Source: Cylindrotheca closterium (Eukaryota; Bacillariophyta; Bacillariophyceae; Bacillariales; Bacillariaceae). Taken from it: DNA of 64,000 nt. Position 1 is the first letter of the stretch. Each line of letters starts with the position of its first letter. The stretch lies in the NCBI GenBank assembly GCA_933822405.4, contig CAKOGP040000158.1, positions 25,926-89,925 on the forward strand, read 5' to 3'. The notes under the pieces are model-generated. The model saw only the letters and a program-made list of their open reading frames with translations. It did no database searches and was not told where the DNA came from. A program made the position numbers and the translations under genes. Positions 18,688 through 29,511 of the stretch are shown here, piece after piece.

Positions 18688-20754
18688 TCACTCTGTTCGC
18701 GTCACAGGAGGAGGAGTTGCACTCTTACTAACACCAATGGCTTTGCCCACTCCCTTGGTAACGTCTAGAGCTCCTTTGCCTACCGTCTTGGTTACATCCA
18801 TTGCACCTTTACCAACAGTTTTTGTGGCATCTATAGCCCCCTTACCGACTGTCTTTGTTGCGTCAACAGCACCTTTTCCGACAGTCTTGGTAGCATCGAT
18901 CGCTCCTTTGGTAGTCCCCATGGCTCCTTTGCCAACGGTTTTGCCTGCCGTTTTGGTGGCATCCATACCAAGCTTTACGCCTTTTCCCATCGTTTCGCCG
19001 ACATTGGCACTGTCCACCACAATCTTGTCAAAGGCCCCCTTGAGCTTTTGCTGCGACATGCGTTTACGGGCACGCCGTTCTTCCAGTGTCCCACTTTTTC
19101 TACTCCCACTCTTGGAGCTAGTTGGACTGTCGGGCGTCGCTTCCAACCCAATCGTTTTCTTCATACGGCTGTTCAAGACTTCCAATTTGCTAGTGGCATC
19201 CTTCTTTTTGGATCTTCGTTGCGACCCCGTGCCGCCACCTACATCCGCCTCCGATCTTTGTTTCCTTAGCTTGGGCACTCGTCGACTTTTCCGTTTGGTA
19301 CGCGGACTCTTGCTGGCACTGGTGACGGATAGCTCATCATCTTCGTCGTCCGATCGTCGCTCCCCGTCGACATTCATGGACGACATGGTTTTTTTCAGCT
19401 GTTTGGATCTTCGTTTGTTCAATCTTCCAGCACTGCTACTACTTCGACTCCGTTTTTCCTCCTTGTTTTTTTTCTTTTTGGATTTGACGGATGATAATAA
19501 TCCATTACCATTACCATTACCATTACCATCACTATTGTCATTGTCATTATCATCATGATTTTCGGTTGCTCCAACACTGTTGCTCCGTCTTCGTTTCGCC
19601 TCCTTGGACTTTTTCCTGCTTCTGGTATGTGACCTGGTCGTCGCTACAGATCGATCGTCCTCCGAAAGATCGTCGTTGTCGTCGTGTTCGTGCAAGAGAT
19701 GCGATGTGGACAGCGCTTTTTGCAATTTGCTTTTGCGGGATTTGCTTTTTCGTTTCGAGGGTGTGTCAGTACTAGCGGTGGTATTGTTTGTTTCGCCGAG
19801 GAATTTGCCCAGCGATTGTCGGGTGACTTCCGGAGAGAGCGCATCTTCGGGTATGGCTGGAATATCCGCCACATCTTTCAAGGTTTTCCGGGGCGTTTGC
19901 GGCGTATTTCGAGTTTTGAAGGCCTTTAATTTTGCCATGGCAATGGGATTTGTAAATGCGATGTCCATGACACTTGAATATTGATCCTTGAAGGCATTGA
20001 TGTCACCACCACCCGGTGACTGTGGTGGCTGTATTAGGCTTGTTTTCTTTTTCGTATCCGTCTCGTCTTCCGATGCATTATTAGTATTGTCTTTCTTTGA
20101 ATTGTTATGATGTTTGAGCGTAAACGTCTTTTTGGCTTTTGATATGGCGTCCTCCACAGCTTGTCCGACAAAGTCTTTTCTGGCTTCTGGTGCAAAGAAG
20201 GCGGCGTCATTAAGGGATGAGGACCGCTTGTGATGACCAAACATATGAATAGGATTCAAATGCTCCACATTATCGACTATCATACTCTTGATCCGACTGT
20301 CCTTGCCAAACATGTTTGGTAAAATAGTTTTGCTCGTCTTATTGCTTTTATGCTCCTCCTCCTCCTCCTCCTCCTCAGCTTCGTCCTTCTTTTCTTCCTG
20401 ATGTTGCGGTACTGCTTCTTGCTGGACTAAACAGTGATAGAATTCCCACTGTTTCACATCATCGTTCTCGGCATCGTTATCATCGTTCTCATCGTTCTCA
20501 TCATTGTCATTATTATCATTATCTGATGATGACAGTTTCTCAAAGCTGGTCCACTTGGAACTCCTTCCAATGCTACTACTACTACTGCCATGAGAGCTTG
20601 TGCTGCTGCTGCTGCTGCTGCTGCTGTTGTTGTTGTTGTTGTTGAGCGCCATATCATCGTCACCGTCATCCCATGACCAAACTGCCATTAGATTTTTGTT
20701 CAAGTTGTGGGTGACAAAGGTTGGATTTTCGTTTTGAGCAATGATGGACTGCAT
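18688..20754 (-). CDS. low-complexity basic/acidic protein with C-terminal 11-residue repeats
   Basis: I take the start at 20754 (MQSIIAQNENP), giving 688 aa. The 48 codons further upstream in the frame are a Thr/Tyr/Ile-rich translation of CA/TA-repeat DNA and look like leader. From the N-terminus there are an Asn/Ser homopolymer tract, Asp/Glu-rich runs, and long Lys/Arg/Ser-rich segments (KSRKSK, SRKKSKEAKRRR) that could act as nuclear-localisation or phosphorylation sites. The last ~100 residues hold about six to eight copies of an 11-mer, consensus TVGKGAxDATK. Eleven-residue periodicity with Lys/Thr/Gly is typical of amphipathic 11/3 helices in synuclein, perilipin and LEA proteins, so membrane or lipid-droplet association is possible. 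I know of no orthologue. Confidence 0.75.
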   Translation of the reverse strand: MQSIIAQNENPTFVTHNLNKNLMAVWSWDDGDDDMALNNNNNNSSSSSSSSTSSHGSSSSSIGRSSKWTSFEKLSSSDNDNNDNDENDENDDNDAENDDVKQWEFYHCLVQQEAVPQHQEEKKDEAEEEEEEEEHKSNKTSKTILPNMFGKDSRIKSMIVDNVEHLNPIHMFGHHKRSSSLNDAAFFAPEARKDFVGQAVEDAISKAKKTFTLKHHNNSKKDNTNNASEDETDTKKKTSLIQPPQSPGGGDINAFKDQYSSVMDIAFTNPIAMAKLKAFKTRNTPQTPRKTLKDVADIPAIPEDALSPEVTRQSLGKFLGETNNTTASTDTPSKRKSKSRKSKLQKALSTSHLLHEHDDNDDLSEDDRSVATTRSHTRSRKKSKEAKRRRSNSVGATENHDDNDNDNSDGNGNGNGNGLLSSVKSKKKKNKEEKRSRSSSSAGRLNKRRSKQLKKTMSSMNVDGERRSDDEDDELSVTSASKSPRTKRKSRRVPKLRKQRSEADVGGGTGSQRRSKKKDATSKLEVLNSRMKKTIGLEATPDSPTSSKSGSRKSGTLEERRARKRMSQQKLKGAFDKIVVDSANVGETMGKGVKLGMDATKTAGKTVGKGAMGTTKGAIDATKTVGKGAVDATKTVGKGAIDATKTVGKGAMDVTKTVGKGALDVTKGVGKAIGVSKSATPPPVTRTE

Positions 20755-21651
20755 GGTGGTGGTATGTATGTATATATATGTATATATATGTAGTGTCCTA
20801 TTCTTCTTCTGCCATACATATATAAAGATATATCTGTTGAATGCTGTTGTGATTGTTGTGAATGTGGTTGTGGTTGTTGTGTATCCAGTCAGAGTCACCT
20901 ATGATTGATAAAAGGAATATTATAACGTATTTTGTAGGCCAGACAAAATACAATCCCGGTTATACTGTCGTATCAATGAGCGAAAAGGCAGTGTTCGAAT
21001 TGAAATTTGTTCTCTGTTTCCCAATAACAATTCCTATTTTGCTTTGTATTAGCGCCGATGAAAGCTATAATGATAGGTGATGCCGATATTGATGATGATG
21101 CTGATGATGATGATTGTAAAATAACCGGGACTATTATTCGTACCAAAAGAAACATGAGAAGCGGCTTGCTTCCATTTTTTGTCCATCATTTTGCCGTTTG
21201 ACAAATCTGGCATGACATTTACGATCAATTGTGACAGAATCCTTTAATCGAGAACTATCTGAAGACGGTTCATTGTTTATCAACTTGGACATGCGCGCTT
21301 GTTCTTTTTTCTCTACAATGAGGGACGAAGCGAGCTATTTGTTCCCATTAAATACAAACGAATTCTAATTAGACAGCCTTCCGTGACTGAAACACATCAT
21401 ATATGCCCTCAGGACTGAAACCCCACGAGGTACTGTATTCTAGAAATACCGGTATCATGTCTTACATCGACGACTGCCGTATATTTTATGTGATCCTGTG
21501 TTGTCCTACACCATACCGGTAGGTCCTAGCTAGCCTCTTAAGAGATTATAATAGTCACACTCATTTTATAACATGCCATTTCAATATTATTATCAAGATA
21601 TCTAACACACCACAAAGTACTTGTATAGGTATAGGTATTATAGTACCTATT
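20755..21651. other. intergenic, upstream of the 11-mer repeat protein gene
   Basis: No gene seen. It starts with TA/CA-type simple repeats and contains two TACCGGTA palindromes 67 bp apart (21447-21454 and 21514-21521). Confidence 0.6.
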
Positions 21652-22893
21652 TTAAAACCAACTCAGAATGTTTTGCCACCAACTTGATTCCCAGGTACTC
21701 CGCTTCCATGTAAACCTCAAGACTTGATTGGACCACTTTCCTATCTTTCGTTTCTTCTTGATCAGATCTTTATTTGGTTTGGTATCTCTGGATGGTGATT
21801 GACCCACGAAAGGTTCCAAGCAATGCATGCCGGATGGACATGGAAGACTGTCGGGCATTTCGTAGAGTGGGGAGACCTTTTGCTCATTCATCAAATCTTC
21901 TGTCGTGTAGCCATGCAAGGTTTTATCCAGTTTGACCTTTAATCGAAAGTGAGGATCCGTTTGTCCATAATGTCCGACAAAGTCTTCATCGCAACCTCCC
22001 AACATCCAGTAGTGTGCTCTCTTGATCAGCATGACGGCTGGATGATTCTTGAAACCAGCTTCTCGCCATCGCTTAAAGTACAAATATACTGGTTCTTGAA
22101 CCGTAGTTCCATTCTGCTGCGGTTTGTAGTCCAGCAAATTGGTCACAAAATCCATAGTGTCCGACTTGACTTCAATGTCGGCATCGTTCATAAAGATCCA
22201 TTCGGTATTGGCCATGTAAAATCCCAAATTTCGGGCCCCGCCAATGTTCCAGGCCAAGTCTTGATCAATTTTGTACACCACAACATCCAATCCTTCTATA
22301 AATTCGCGATTGACCGCAAACAAATCGGCGGCCGCATGTCCCAAGGTACTTCCATCGTCCACAATGACAAATTGAATTTGATCCAAAGCAGCCTGTGAGA
22401 AATTCCTCCACGCCTGAACCTGATGCGCCAGTTGTTTGTGATTGTTGTAATACAACAGCATATAGGTTAATCTCTTTTGGGTTTCGGGTCGTTCCATGTG
22501 CAACAACTTGGAGGAAGCCGTACAGTTGGGATTTTCGTCCAAGTCATGCGTCTGTTCGTTCCAAATGCCCACCGCACAGTAGGTTTGTTCCGTTATTCCT
22601 GCTGCTGCTGCTGCTGCTGCTGCTGTTATTATTCCTCCTTCGTCATTGCCGTGCAAATTCCCCATTAACGCGACTGACGACGGCAATTCGTAGGAAGGAT
22701 CTCCCGAATTGATCAAAAAGATGGCAATGCCCACAAAGAAAATCACCAATAAGAATTGTTTCGTTTTTAGAGTAGTAGCATGAGCAGTAGCATAAGCAGT
22801 ATTGCAGGCTCTGGATGATTGCATCGATAATCGATCTCGTCGTCGTGTGGACTGTACCGGTATGGTTTTATTCTGATGTGAATGTGCTTGCAT
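21652..22893 (-). CDS. type II membrane glycosyltransferase, GT-A fold (GT2/GT27-like)
   Basis: Single exon of 413 aa. A basic cytosolic N-terminus is followed by a signal anchor at 46-62 and a luminal catalytic domain. Catalytic features are FVIVDDGST (178-183, nucleotide-sugar binding), NIGGARNLG, the metal-binding FMNDAD (236-239) acting as DxD, and GGCDEDFVGHYGQTD (299-313), which matches the GGxDEDFxGxGxED signature of the galactosyltransferase C-terminal region. The protein ends in a basic tail. It probably transfers a sugar in the Golgi or ER, but donor and acceptor are not readable. A polyalanine stretch (about 91-98) comes from a GCT/GCA repeat. It is divergent from, and head-to-head with, the GT90 gene. 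Confidence 0.88.
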   Translation of the reverse strand: MQAHSHQNKTIPVQSTRRRDRLSMQSSRACNTAYATAHATTLKTKQFLLVIFFVGIAIFLINSGDPSYELPSSVALMGNLHGNDEGGIITAAAAAAAAGITEQTYCAVGIWNEQTHDLDENPNCTASSKLLHMERPETQKRLTYMLLYYNNHKQLAHQVQAWRNFSQAALDQIQFVIVDDGSTLGHAAADLFAVNREFIEGLDVVVYKIDQDLAWNIGGARNLGFYMANTEWIFMNDADIEVKSDTMDFVTNLLDYKPQQNGTTVQEPVYLYFKRWREAGFKNHPAVMLIKRAHYWMLGGCDEDFVGHYGQTDPHFRLKVKLDKTLHGYTTEDLMNEQKVSPLYEMPDSLPCPSGMHCLEPFVGQSPSRDTKPNKDLIKKKRKIGKWSNQVLRFTWKRSTWESSWWQNILSWF

Positions 22894-22900
22894 CCTTATT

Positions 22901-22949
22901 GTGTGTGTGTTTGTGTGCGTGTGTGTGTGTGTGTGTGCGTGTGCGTGTA
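22901..22949. repeat. (GT)n microsatellite
   Basis: Nearly perfect GT dinucleotide run with occasional GC interruptions. Confidence 0.95.
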
Positions 22950-22953
22950 TCTA

Positions 22954-23023
22954 TTGTTGTTGTTGTGGTTGTTGTTGTGGTTGTTGTTGTGGTTGTTGTT
23001 GTGGTTGTTGTTGTGGTTGTTGG
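22954..23023. repeat. 12-bp minisatellite (GTTGTTGTTGTG)n
   Basis: About five to six tandem units of a 12-nt sequence, directly following the GT run. Confidence 0.9.
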
Positions 23024-23349
23024 GTTGGATTGGGTTTGGTTGAGGCAGTAATATATTAACAATATTGCTCAATATTTTTCCAATGATGACCGCATCGCAT
23101 CATTGTCATAGCGAGGTGCTGTAAGAGTATCCGGGTCCCTTCTCCAAATCGCGCAACGTGGACTGTGCCTCATCACTGTCCAGTGCAGTACACGTACCAG
23201 TATTATAGCACGGAGTATAGTCCTAACAGTTCAAACAGTATGTTTCTAATATATATTTTAAAAAAGTCTCTTTGGTCCAAGGTGTTCAAAGTTGATGTGG
23301 TAGTGACGCTTAGCTTATCGTCGATGCTGTCTTCTTCTTCTTCCTACTA

Positions 23350-23600
23350 CTGCTGCTCCTGCTGCTCCTGCTGCTCCCGCTGCTCCTGATGCTCCTGATG
23401 CTCCTGCTGCTCCTGATGCTCCTGATGCTCCTGCTGCTCCTGCTGCTCCTGCTGCTCCTGCTGCTCCTGCTGCTCCTGATGCTCCTGATGCTCCTGATGC
23501 TCCTGATGCTCCTGATGCTCCTGCTGCTCCTCCTCCTCCTCCTCCTCCTCCTCCTCCTCCTCCTCCTCCTCCTCCTACTACTACTACTACTACTACTACT
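23350..23600. repeat. 9-bp minisatellite (CTGCTGCTC / CTGATGCTC)n, then (CTC)n and (CTA)n
   Basis: Tandem 9-nt units with a CTG/CTGATG alternation run to about 23528. They pass into pure CTC triplets (about 23525-23573) and then CTA triplets (about 23574-23600). The order suggests stepwise slippage expansion from one ancestral triplet tract. Confidence 0.92.
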
Positions 23601-23880
23601 ATATAGTTGGCAACAACGCTGTTTCCTGAACTCCTTGTCGGGGTATTTGAAGGTAGTGAGAGAAAGGGAGGGAGTCGCAGTCAGTAAGAGAGTCTGAAGT
23701 CAGTCGGTCGGTCGTTGGAGCTCGACCAAAACAGCTAAGAGCTCGTATTATATATCCTGTCACCATATAGGCTGCGAGCAATTTTCAGCCGACTATTGCA
23801 GTAATCCATAGCGATGAAAAAAGAGTCAAGACAGCAGAACTCTGGTGCAAATAAGATCGTCCAAATCCTGCTAAGGCAGC

Positions 23881-25026
23881 ATGGAGGATCTACTCGACGC
23901 TGATCCTGTTAATAGGGACAGCCAAGCTACCAGTAAAACGAGCGAGTTGTTTAAAAAATCATTGGGCCTTGTGGTAGTCTTGTGTTTTGCCGTCAGTTTC
24001 AAATCAGGTCAAAGTCAGCGTGTCCTTGATGCAGTAAACCATGCTGAAATCAAGAGCACAAATCAAATTCGTCTGGAAACTAGACGCTATCAGCTCGGAA
24101 ATCTCACCAAGCGACCACACATTGGCATTATCGAGGTACACCCCAATGGCAATTTTTCCATCATCAACAGTCCAGAAAAGGGTTTTGTTCATCACGAGTT
24201 CCTTGATTGTCTTAAAACGCGTCTACGAAGTGCAGTTGAGGCCTATGGTGAATTTCAGGAAGGTCGATCATCATTATTCTTTGATTTCGACGCGGTCGAT
24301 TTTCCAGCCACGGAAGGCTATTACAAACACCTAAGCTGTGACTACCTGAACAAAGTAGCCTGCTGCTACACAAATTTGACCATGATTGGTATAGCTAACA
24401 ATCCGTGTTGCAACTGCTCCCTTCCTTTGCCTATACATCCAAACCAACGGGAAGAGGACTTGGACAATGCCTTGGCATTTCAAGATCCGTTCAATTGGAC
24501 CAGGAAAATGGACAAGGCGGTTTGGCATGGTGCCCCCCACGGACACCATGAGCATGCTGCTTGGTTATCTCAAGAGTACCACCTACCTGTACCGTACAAG
24601 CCGGGCGTTGAGACACCTAGGCGGCGAATTGTACAGTGGGCAACTCGCAGCGAGGCACAAGGCCTACTAGATGCTTCGTTCAGCAAAATTGAATGGAAAG
24701 AAATTTTGAAATACAAGTACCTTGTCACTGTGTCTGGGAACTCGTATGCTGGGGCACTGAAGCCGGCGCTGCTGAGTAATTCATGTGTACTCAGGCAGGA
24801 TACAATAGCAAGAGAATGGTTCGAAGACGAACTTGAAGAATGGGTGCATTTTGTTCCAGTGAAATATGACCTCAGCGACTTATTTGAAAAAATAGAGTGG
24901 GCAAAAGAGCATGACTCCGAGTGCGAGGCAATTGCAAAGAACGGTCGAACATTTGCCTTGAAGCATTTTGAAAAGGGTGCTGTGGATAAGTTTTTGCATT
25001 CGGCAATACAGAAAACAAAGAAATGA
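23881..25026 (+). CDS. CAP10 / GT90-family glycosyltransferase (POGLUT-like)
   Basis: Single exon of 381 aa. A membrane anchor lies at about 26-41 after a cytosolic N-terminus, so it is a type II protein. The luminal part carries GT90/CAP10 features: RKMDKAVWHGAPHG (209-221), RRRIVQWATRSE, LDASFSKIEWKEILKYKYLVTVSGNSYAG (split here into W-K-E, Y-K-Y and GNSYAG), the sugar-nucleotide region ALLSNSCVLRQ, and W-V-H-F-V-P-V-K-Y-D-L-S-D-L followed by KIEWAKEHD. The family includes protein O-glucosyl- and xylosyltransferases and fungal capsule xylosyltransferase. The acceptor is unknown here. A Cys-rich insert (153-178) is unusual for the family. Confidence 0.9.
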   Translation: MEDLLDADPVNRDSQATSKTSELFKKSLGLVVVLCFAVSFKSGQSQRVLDAVNHAEIKSTNQIRLETRRYQLGNLTKRPHIGIIEVHPNGNFSIINSPEKGFVHHEFLDCLKTRLRSAVEAYGEFQEGRSSLFFDFDAVDFPATEGYYKHLSCDYLNKVACCYTNLTMIGIANNPCCNCSLPLPIHPNQREEDLDNALAFQDPFNWTRKMDKAVWHGAPHGHHEHAAWLSQEYHLPVPYKPGVETPRRRIVQWATRSEAQGLLDASFSKIEWKEILKYKYLVTVSGNSYAGALKPALLSNSCVLRQDTIAREWFEDELEEWVHFVPVKYDLSDLFEKIEWAKEHDSECEAIAKNGRTFALKHFEKGAVDKFLHSAIQKTKK

Positions 25027-26329
25027 AGCAACACGATGTTTGTTTTCTCCCCAATATCTCAACAACTATATAAACTGTGGATAGAGATCGCACGAATAGA
25101 TAGATTAGTGACATGGTGAAAATAAGATCTCGCAGTTTGCTTTTTTTGTCGTATAGCACTCTCCTTCAGCAACATAATTCCCAAAACTATTGTGTCACAT
25201 CAATGATGATTACCCGAAAACGTTTCACCTTTCACTATTGTTGACTGTTTGATTGATTCCAGCCGAATAGGGATGCAAACAAAATGCCCGCAGACCTAAC
25301 GCCAGCCTCGCTGTTTCCTCACCCTCAATGCATGGCAGGCTCCCACCTCCGACGTTTAGTGGACAAAATTGGAGTGGAAGGACAGACACATGAAATAAAT
25401 CACGAATTTTCACAAATTAAGTGCAAATATTATAGTACTACTGTAACGTGAAGAGGTATTAGACTATGTACGACATAAGAGTCACTATCTGTAGTCAGAA
25501 GTTGGAAGCTGAAGCCAAAACGCTTGAAGTCAAACTAAAAGAACCGTCAGCTCCAATTTATATGATATGACTGTGAATGTACTAGATCTTAGTACGGGAA
25601 GCAACAAGAGGCCAAGCATGATGTCCTCCTCCCGCCCTGCCTAGTATAGTACTACTAGTATTTGAAACAGAGCAGCACAGTATGTCCAAACAAAGCATTA
25701 TCCAGCGGACATCAAGTGTGGGGAACATGAATATCAAACTAGACAAGAAAATGTTAGGGTTGACTTCCATTGTTTTCGTTACACCATTTGCATTTGCATA
25801 GGTACTATGATAGGTATTATGTGCCCTTGAACAGCATGAGAAAACAGAACCATTTTTTTCTGCTTACTACTATAGGCTACTCTAGGCAATCGATCATCAA
25901 TCCTTTGACTTCAAGGAGGATATATCATCACCGCTGCGATCTTGACGTAACTCCAGAAAAAGGATGACAATAAGATATTACGTTACACTGCTGTCGTCCG
26001 CGGTGCTGGAATTCCTCGAAGTGCCCGTTGTTCTTCCAAGTGCTGCTGCGGACTGCTGATGAATGATCATTGCAAAGGACGAACGAACTTGGGGTAAGAT
26101 CGAAATAATAGATAATGCATGGCATTCTTTGTGAATGGGAAAAACAAACAGGAATGCTTACGGTGAGGCTGGATCCACACCAGTGACCTCGGGGATGGGT
26201 GGTGGTCTGGAGACGATGGCTGCAGTACCGGATCGAGATTGTTTGTTGGTTGATGAGTTTTCAATCATTGATGTAAGGAATTTCTAGACTTGCTGCATGA
26301 AGACAGAAGTGATATCAGTAGCCACTTAC
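25027..26329. other. 3' flank of GT90 gene and possible 3' exons of the disrupted gene
   Basis: No independent gene. After a good donor at 26329 on the minus strand, possible terminal exons of the transposon-disrupted gene lie near 26230-26160 (Pro-rich, open with a GTAAGC donor) and 26067-25975. Several acceptors are possible and I cannot choose between them. Confidence 0.4.
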
Positions 26330-26545
26330 CTTGTTCCCTGTAGCAAAAGGTTCCTTCCTTTGCACTGAAATCGTAAACGGGGTCTAGTACTGCGGAGGAG
26401 CTGTTTGCGCAATAATTGAATCCAGGTGGTTTGCGCCCGGTGGTCTCCTGCAAATCCCATTCCAAGGAACCACCGTCATACAAGCAAGTACATTTGCCCT
26501 CATCCGCGTCACCAACATCGAAAGAGTAGAAATCCTCGCTAGCAC
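26330..26545 (-). pseudogene. downstream part of transposon-split secreted-protein gene
   Basis: This minus-strand coding stretch continues in frame from the 5' part at 37974-37709 once the transposon and one AT copy are removed. It begins CASEDFYSF, is Cys-rich (GKCTCLYDGG, GFNYCANSS, GTFCYREQ) and ends at a GTAAGT donor in phase 1. The joined exon would be 484 nt. The stop/ATG arrangement on this side alone offers no plausible start, so the gene is interrupted in this haplotype. Function is unknown; the product is probably secreted. Confidence 0.85.
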
Positions 26546-26547
26546 AT
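26546..26547. repeat. target-site duplication AT (left copy)
   Basis: Matches the AT at 37707-37708 immediately outside the right terminal repeat. Exactly one AT is needed to restore the reading frame of the host exon. Confidence 0.85.
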
Positions 26548-26555
26548 CAGGGACC
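26548..26555 (+). repeat. left terminal inverted repeat CAGGGACC
   Basis: Exact 8-bp inverse of the right end. Similarity decays beyond eight bases. Confidence 0.88.
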
Positions 26556-27197
26556 CTAATATTTCTACTTTAAATTGTCCCAAATTTTGGCTGTAAATGC
26601 TGGACCCCTACCCTTTCTTTGGACTGCAAACAATTGCTAGACTTGCATTATAGGCTAAAGGAAGAATAAAATGCCGAAGCTTATTTTGAGTTCGAATTTC
26701 CAAAGCATTTGACATAAATTACAGTGTTTATCTTGAAACATTATTCCAAATTATAATTGCATTGTTTTACAGCCTTTTCTCCTTGTTTTGCCCTGAAAAA
26801 ACAAGACATAGTTTTGGTATTTATGGTTAAACATTTCTTTCAGGAAAATATTGGCAATTTAAATGCCGTTATATTCTCTTTTCAATTCCAATTCTCCCAA
26901 AATTAATTGTTGTCTTTATATCTAGACCCAAAATGTTGGAAATAGTTTGGAAAACAAGAAAGTATGTTGATTGAATTATTTGCATATGCTTGTACATTTA
27001 CCATAGTTTCCATTGTGAAAATTACATTTCGCTTTTGCATGTGACACTTTCTGCGTGGATTCAAGCCTGAAAATTAAGTCTCAATCACCATACCCAAAAA
27101 ACATTTTAGCTACCAACCTATAGATTGTATTTGGAACTTCAAAACTCAATTGAAATAGCATACGATATTTTCAAAACTATGCTGTACTATTTGGAAT
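26556..27197. other. left subterminal region of the transposon
   Basis: AT-rich, without ORFs of coding character. It holds CTGAAAAAACAA and GGAAAATATTGG words that recur at the right end, as expected for transposase-binding subterminal repeats. Confidence 0.5.
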
Positions 27198-28507
27198 TTA
27201 AATTTGGACCTGTTGCATTGCTTGGGGTGTCACCACTTCTCCCCTCTCTTGAACTATTGGCGTTGTATTGCCATGGGAGCCTGCAAGATCCGACCAGTTA
27301 TTTCTCAATGGGCGATTCCGAGCTCTCCTTGTTGTTTGAATCACCTCATCTCCACTAATTAGGAATGCCGTCTCAAACTCTTCCCCCAGTGTTGGGTTCC
27401 TACGCTGCTCCTCCAAGGTATCCCACAACTGATCATACAGATCGCAACCAGCTTGGCTCCACCCTTCCGACCTTTTTGAACCTCTTGAGTTGCTTGTGTA
27501 TTTGAAGCCAATGAATGTGGTATCATTATCTTCTTGCTCCCCCACGCTTGATGTAGTACTAGCCTCCTCGGAAGCTCCAGCAGAAGCAGTGGGACCACCT
27601 TTCCCTTCCATTTTTTTCTCCGCTATGCTCTTCCATACTTTATATCCATTGTCATAAGCAAGCACCATAAATGCCTCTAGACATTCTGGAAAGAAACTGG
27701 ATAATGTTTTTACCACACACTCCTCTTTAAATGCTTTACCATAAATAGCTTTTCCAAAATTCCTCAAGAATTTAATGTAGATCACTCTATTTTGTCGTAG
27801 CCCTGTAATCTTACCAGTAACTCGGTCTTGGGAATACAGCTCCTGGGGTCTTGGAGGATCCACACTGCCTGGGTCCATGAACATCTCTGATAGAGAAATA
27901 GATAGATAGGGTCAGGGCCGTGTAGTACAAGTTAGAAAACAGGATGGAATCATCCACGCCCTGTACTCACCAATCACCAAATTTTTCAAAGTGTTGCTCA
28001 GTGTCTGTCTCTTTTGGTTCAATGCCTTTCGGTACTCCTTTCTTCCATGGGACTGCCACCATGCCATTAATTCTCATTGACTTGCATCCAGAGCTAGTTC
28101 CTTTATTACATGAATATAAATGGGTCCATTCACAACCAACTCGCTCATACACATAATGAACAGTTGATAACGAAACAATATTGTGCAAACAGCTCTCCTT
28201 AGGGTTATATTCCACTTGACATAGTTGCAAGTCTGATCACGAAAAGGTAAACGTCTTACCACTGGCCTTGGCCCTTGATGTGGAACATTGTCTTCTTCAT
28301 TGGAATTGTTTGGAGAATTCCGTACCATGGTATTTGAGGACTGAAATTATGAAAAAAGTCCAGCTCCCTCCAAAATGCTTGTCCCTTGGTATTCTGGGTC
28401 CCAGTACCACCTCTACCTACTGATGGGTAGTTGGAAATGTGTAGGTTTCCTACCAAAGAAAGTACCAGGCATCTGGTCATTGCTCGACTGTGTAGCTTGT
28501 CTACCAC
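27198..28507 (-). CDS. transposon-borne multi-exon gene of unknown function (exon model incomplete)
   Basis: The best-supported part is the last exon, 27886-27198 (acceptor CTATCAG), encoding about 228 aa. It has a basic amphipathic N-terminal half (RVIYIKFLRNFGKAIYGKAF), a Ser/Thr/Glu-rich middle and a C-terminal ARNRPLRNNWSDLAG. A preceding exon about 28232-27978 (Cys-rich, VSLSTVHYVYERVGCEWTHL) joins in phase through donor GTGATT. Further exon-like open segments extend to about 28507 (SYPSVGRGGTG-type, KGQAFWRELDFF), but their junctions do not resolve into one frame by eye. The gene may be an accessory protein of the element. I recognise no domain. Confidence 0.45.
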
Positions 28508-29511
28508 ACCTACCTAAAATAATCCTGTCGCGTGCAATCTTCGTTCTTTGTTCGTTCTTTGTTCTACTGCGCCGTTTTTCTCAAAATCTCAACTTGAAAT
28601 TTGATTAGGTGGACCAATAATCAAACGACTAAGTGGATCGGCAATTTTTGCTCCATTTGATCGAAAATAAACAAATGATTCATCTGATTTAAAAAAATTA
28701 TTGATTCATCTGAACCAAAAAAAGATCCACGTCATTGGAGAAAACAAAGAAGACCAAGAAATAATCTTCCCCATAAATGTGTATTCGGCGAATTGAGCAA
28801 AATGCGAATTTTGCTTTTGAGCCCAACAAAACAACTCCGCCGAAAAATCACATTTCAATCACAACTCAAAAGAGTTCAATAATCATCCATCCACCCACTG
28901 ACTATTCATGCTAGAACACCACTGAGGGCAACATAGAAATAAGGCTAATGCTAAAGTGATTATGGTGTTTACAGCTGCCTGTTTTTACTGCTCTGCCTAA
29001 TGTTATCTTTGCTCCTGCAAACAGAGGTTTCTGATGGCCTTGCGGTCGCCAGCACATCCGTTTTCCATTGTTTCTTGGCATGTGCTGCTCCTCCTTTGTT
29101 GCTGCCTTCATAACCCCAACCAATATTTTAAGAGTTCTTAAACAATTTCTTTGCTCTGTTTCCAATTTTGTTACAGCCTCAGCGCCTTCATCTCTGTCCA
29201 GACTCTTTGAATTTTTTTTTTGGTTGCCATCCGGGTTACTTTTCTCCAGGATGTCACCAAAGTAAGTGCAAGATCCATGTTTTTACGTAAAACTGTCCAA
29301 AGACCACTTGCTTTGGGGTGATCCTCCAACAGGAAACTTCCAATGAAACGCATATAAGGTAGAATATCTATTTAACATAAAAGAATATTACCTTCTCGCC
29401 AAAAACATGTTCTGTTAATTATATTTTTAAATAGAAGCCCTTCATTACACAACATCCAAAAACACAGAAGCAACAATTCACACGCACATCATCAAACACT
29501 TCAGCACCACC
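28508..29511. other. internal spacer of the transposon, possible short minus-strand gene
   Basis: The 28508-28910 part is AT-rich and non-coding, with a repeated TGATTCATCTGA word. On the minus strand, 29353-28911 holds a segment beginning MRFIGSFLLEDHPKASG that continues in another frame (EAVTKLETEQRNC), so it is either a spliced short gene or a decayed one. The last ~150 bases should be the leader of the 1163-aa ORF. Confidence 0.35.

Larger units (their letters stand above)
22894..23880. other. divergent promoter region between two glycosyltransferase genes
   Basis: About 990 bp, more than a third of it simple repeats. No coding gene: the long Leu/Cys/Ser ORFs here are translations of the repeats. 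Confidence 0.7.

Noticed and set aside
18737..19558. 273-aa plus-strand ORF
   Set aside because: It is antisense to the 11-mer repeat protein; its Pro/Leu/Val periodicity mirrors the repeats on the other strand.
23165..23697. Long Leu/Cys/Ser-rich ORFs over the repeat region
   Set aside because: They are direct translations of CTG, CTC and CTA triplet repeats without any non-repeat coding sequence.
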